A stretch of DNA of 5,141 bases, taken from JAVVFH01 sp032250585. Its GTDB lineage: Bacteria > Pseudomonadota > Gammaproteobacteria > Xanthomonadales > SZUA-36. The stretch is taken from the NCBI GenBank assembly GCA_032250585.1, contig JAVVFH010000245.1, positions 1 to 5,141 of the forward strand, written 5' to 3'. Within the stretch, counting starts at the first letter, position 1. Each line of letters begins with the position of its first letter. The translations under genes and the position numbers were made by a program. The notes beneath the pieces are model-generated. The model saw nothing but the letters and a program-made list of their open reading frames with translations. It ran no database searches and was not told the origin of the DNA. Below, one piece after another: positions 5,042 to 5,141 of this stretch.

Positions 5042-5141
5042 ATGAAAGTATCGAAAATCCAAAAGCTTTTAGTTCGACTCAGCAGCCGCCCGGCCCGCGA
5101 GGGACTGCCGGCAGACTTCGCGCCGCTGTTCGCTTCGCTCG
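5042..5141 (+). CDS. Start of a gene following TerL (33 codons, cut by window end)
   Basis: ATG 5042 lies 7 nt after GAGGT (5030-5034), which overlaps the TerL stop, so this is very likely a true start. The first 33 residues (beginning MKVSKIQKLLVRLSS, then an Arg/Pro-rich stretch) form a basic amphipathic helix and stay open to the window end. By position it may be the portal protein or a small head gene. The visible part is not diagnostic, and I do not assign a function. Confidence 0.6.
   Translation, partial: MKVSKIQKLLVRLSSRPAREGLPADFAPLFASL

Noticed and set aside
1..5141. CRISPR array, tRNA, rRNA, insertion sequence or attachment site
   Set aside because: No regularly spaced long direct repeats with unique spacers, no cloverleaf or rRNA-like segment, no terminal inverted repeats with transposase, and no att core duplication can be seen inside the window.

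Overview
The window is about 5.1 kb of GC-rich DNA (roughly 60% by eye) with every supportable gene on the + strand, tightly packed, and with start/stop overlaps at most junctions. Gene content and composition suggest a mobile element (prophage or phage satellite) in a proteobacterium, probably a gamma- or betaproteobacterium. The exact host cannot be fixed from the sequence. Both ends cut through genes, so the element continues on each side.

Layout from left to right. (1) The C-terminal catalytic end of a tyrosine integrase (1-219) is translationally coupled to a 177-residue protein of unknown function (216-749). (2) A 102-bp intergenic segment holds a perfect short palindrome and a longer hairpin that buries the Shine-Dalgarno sequence of the next gene. 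(3) An early cassette follows: a 65-residue AlpA/excisionase-type DNA-binding protein (852-1049), a 76-residue four-cysteine zinc-ribbon protein (1050-1280), and a RepA-like hexameric-helicase/AAA ATPase (1273-2367, GTG start). (4) Right behind the rep stop codon lies a 125-bp array of CCGGAC repeats. Its left part folds into a 64-nt hairpin and its right part is an iteron-like series phased at 10-12 bp. This is the best candidate for the element's replication origin. (5) A 71-residue small beta-rich protein (2501-2716) is followed by 161 bp of non-coding DNA with an AT-rich promoter candidate and short repeats. (6) A packaging module completes the window: a TerS-like protein (2878-3291), a PD-(D/E)XK nuclease (3281-3607), the large terminase (3604-5031), and the first 33 codons of another gene (5042 onward).

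Together the genes describe an element that integrates and excises (integrase plus AlpA/Xis-like factor), replicates from its own origin (RepA-like ATPase acting on iterons), and packages its DNA (TerS, nuclease, TerL). Running int, regulator, rep, TerS, nuclease and TerL on one strand within 5 kb, with no repressor block, recombination genes or lysis genes between them, is unusually compact. It recalls capsid-forming phage-inducible chromosomal islands (cf-PICIs) more than a full temperate phage. That reading is inference and depends on what lies outside the window.

The most interesting items are the iteron/hairpin array after rep, the satellite-like gene order, the non-canonical Walker A motif of the Rep protein (Trp where the last glycine is expected), and the hairpin covering the ribosome site of the AlpA/Xis gene.
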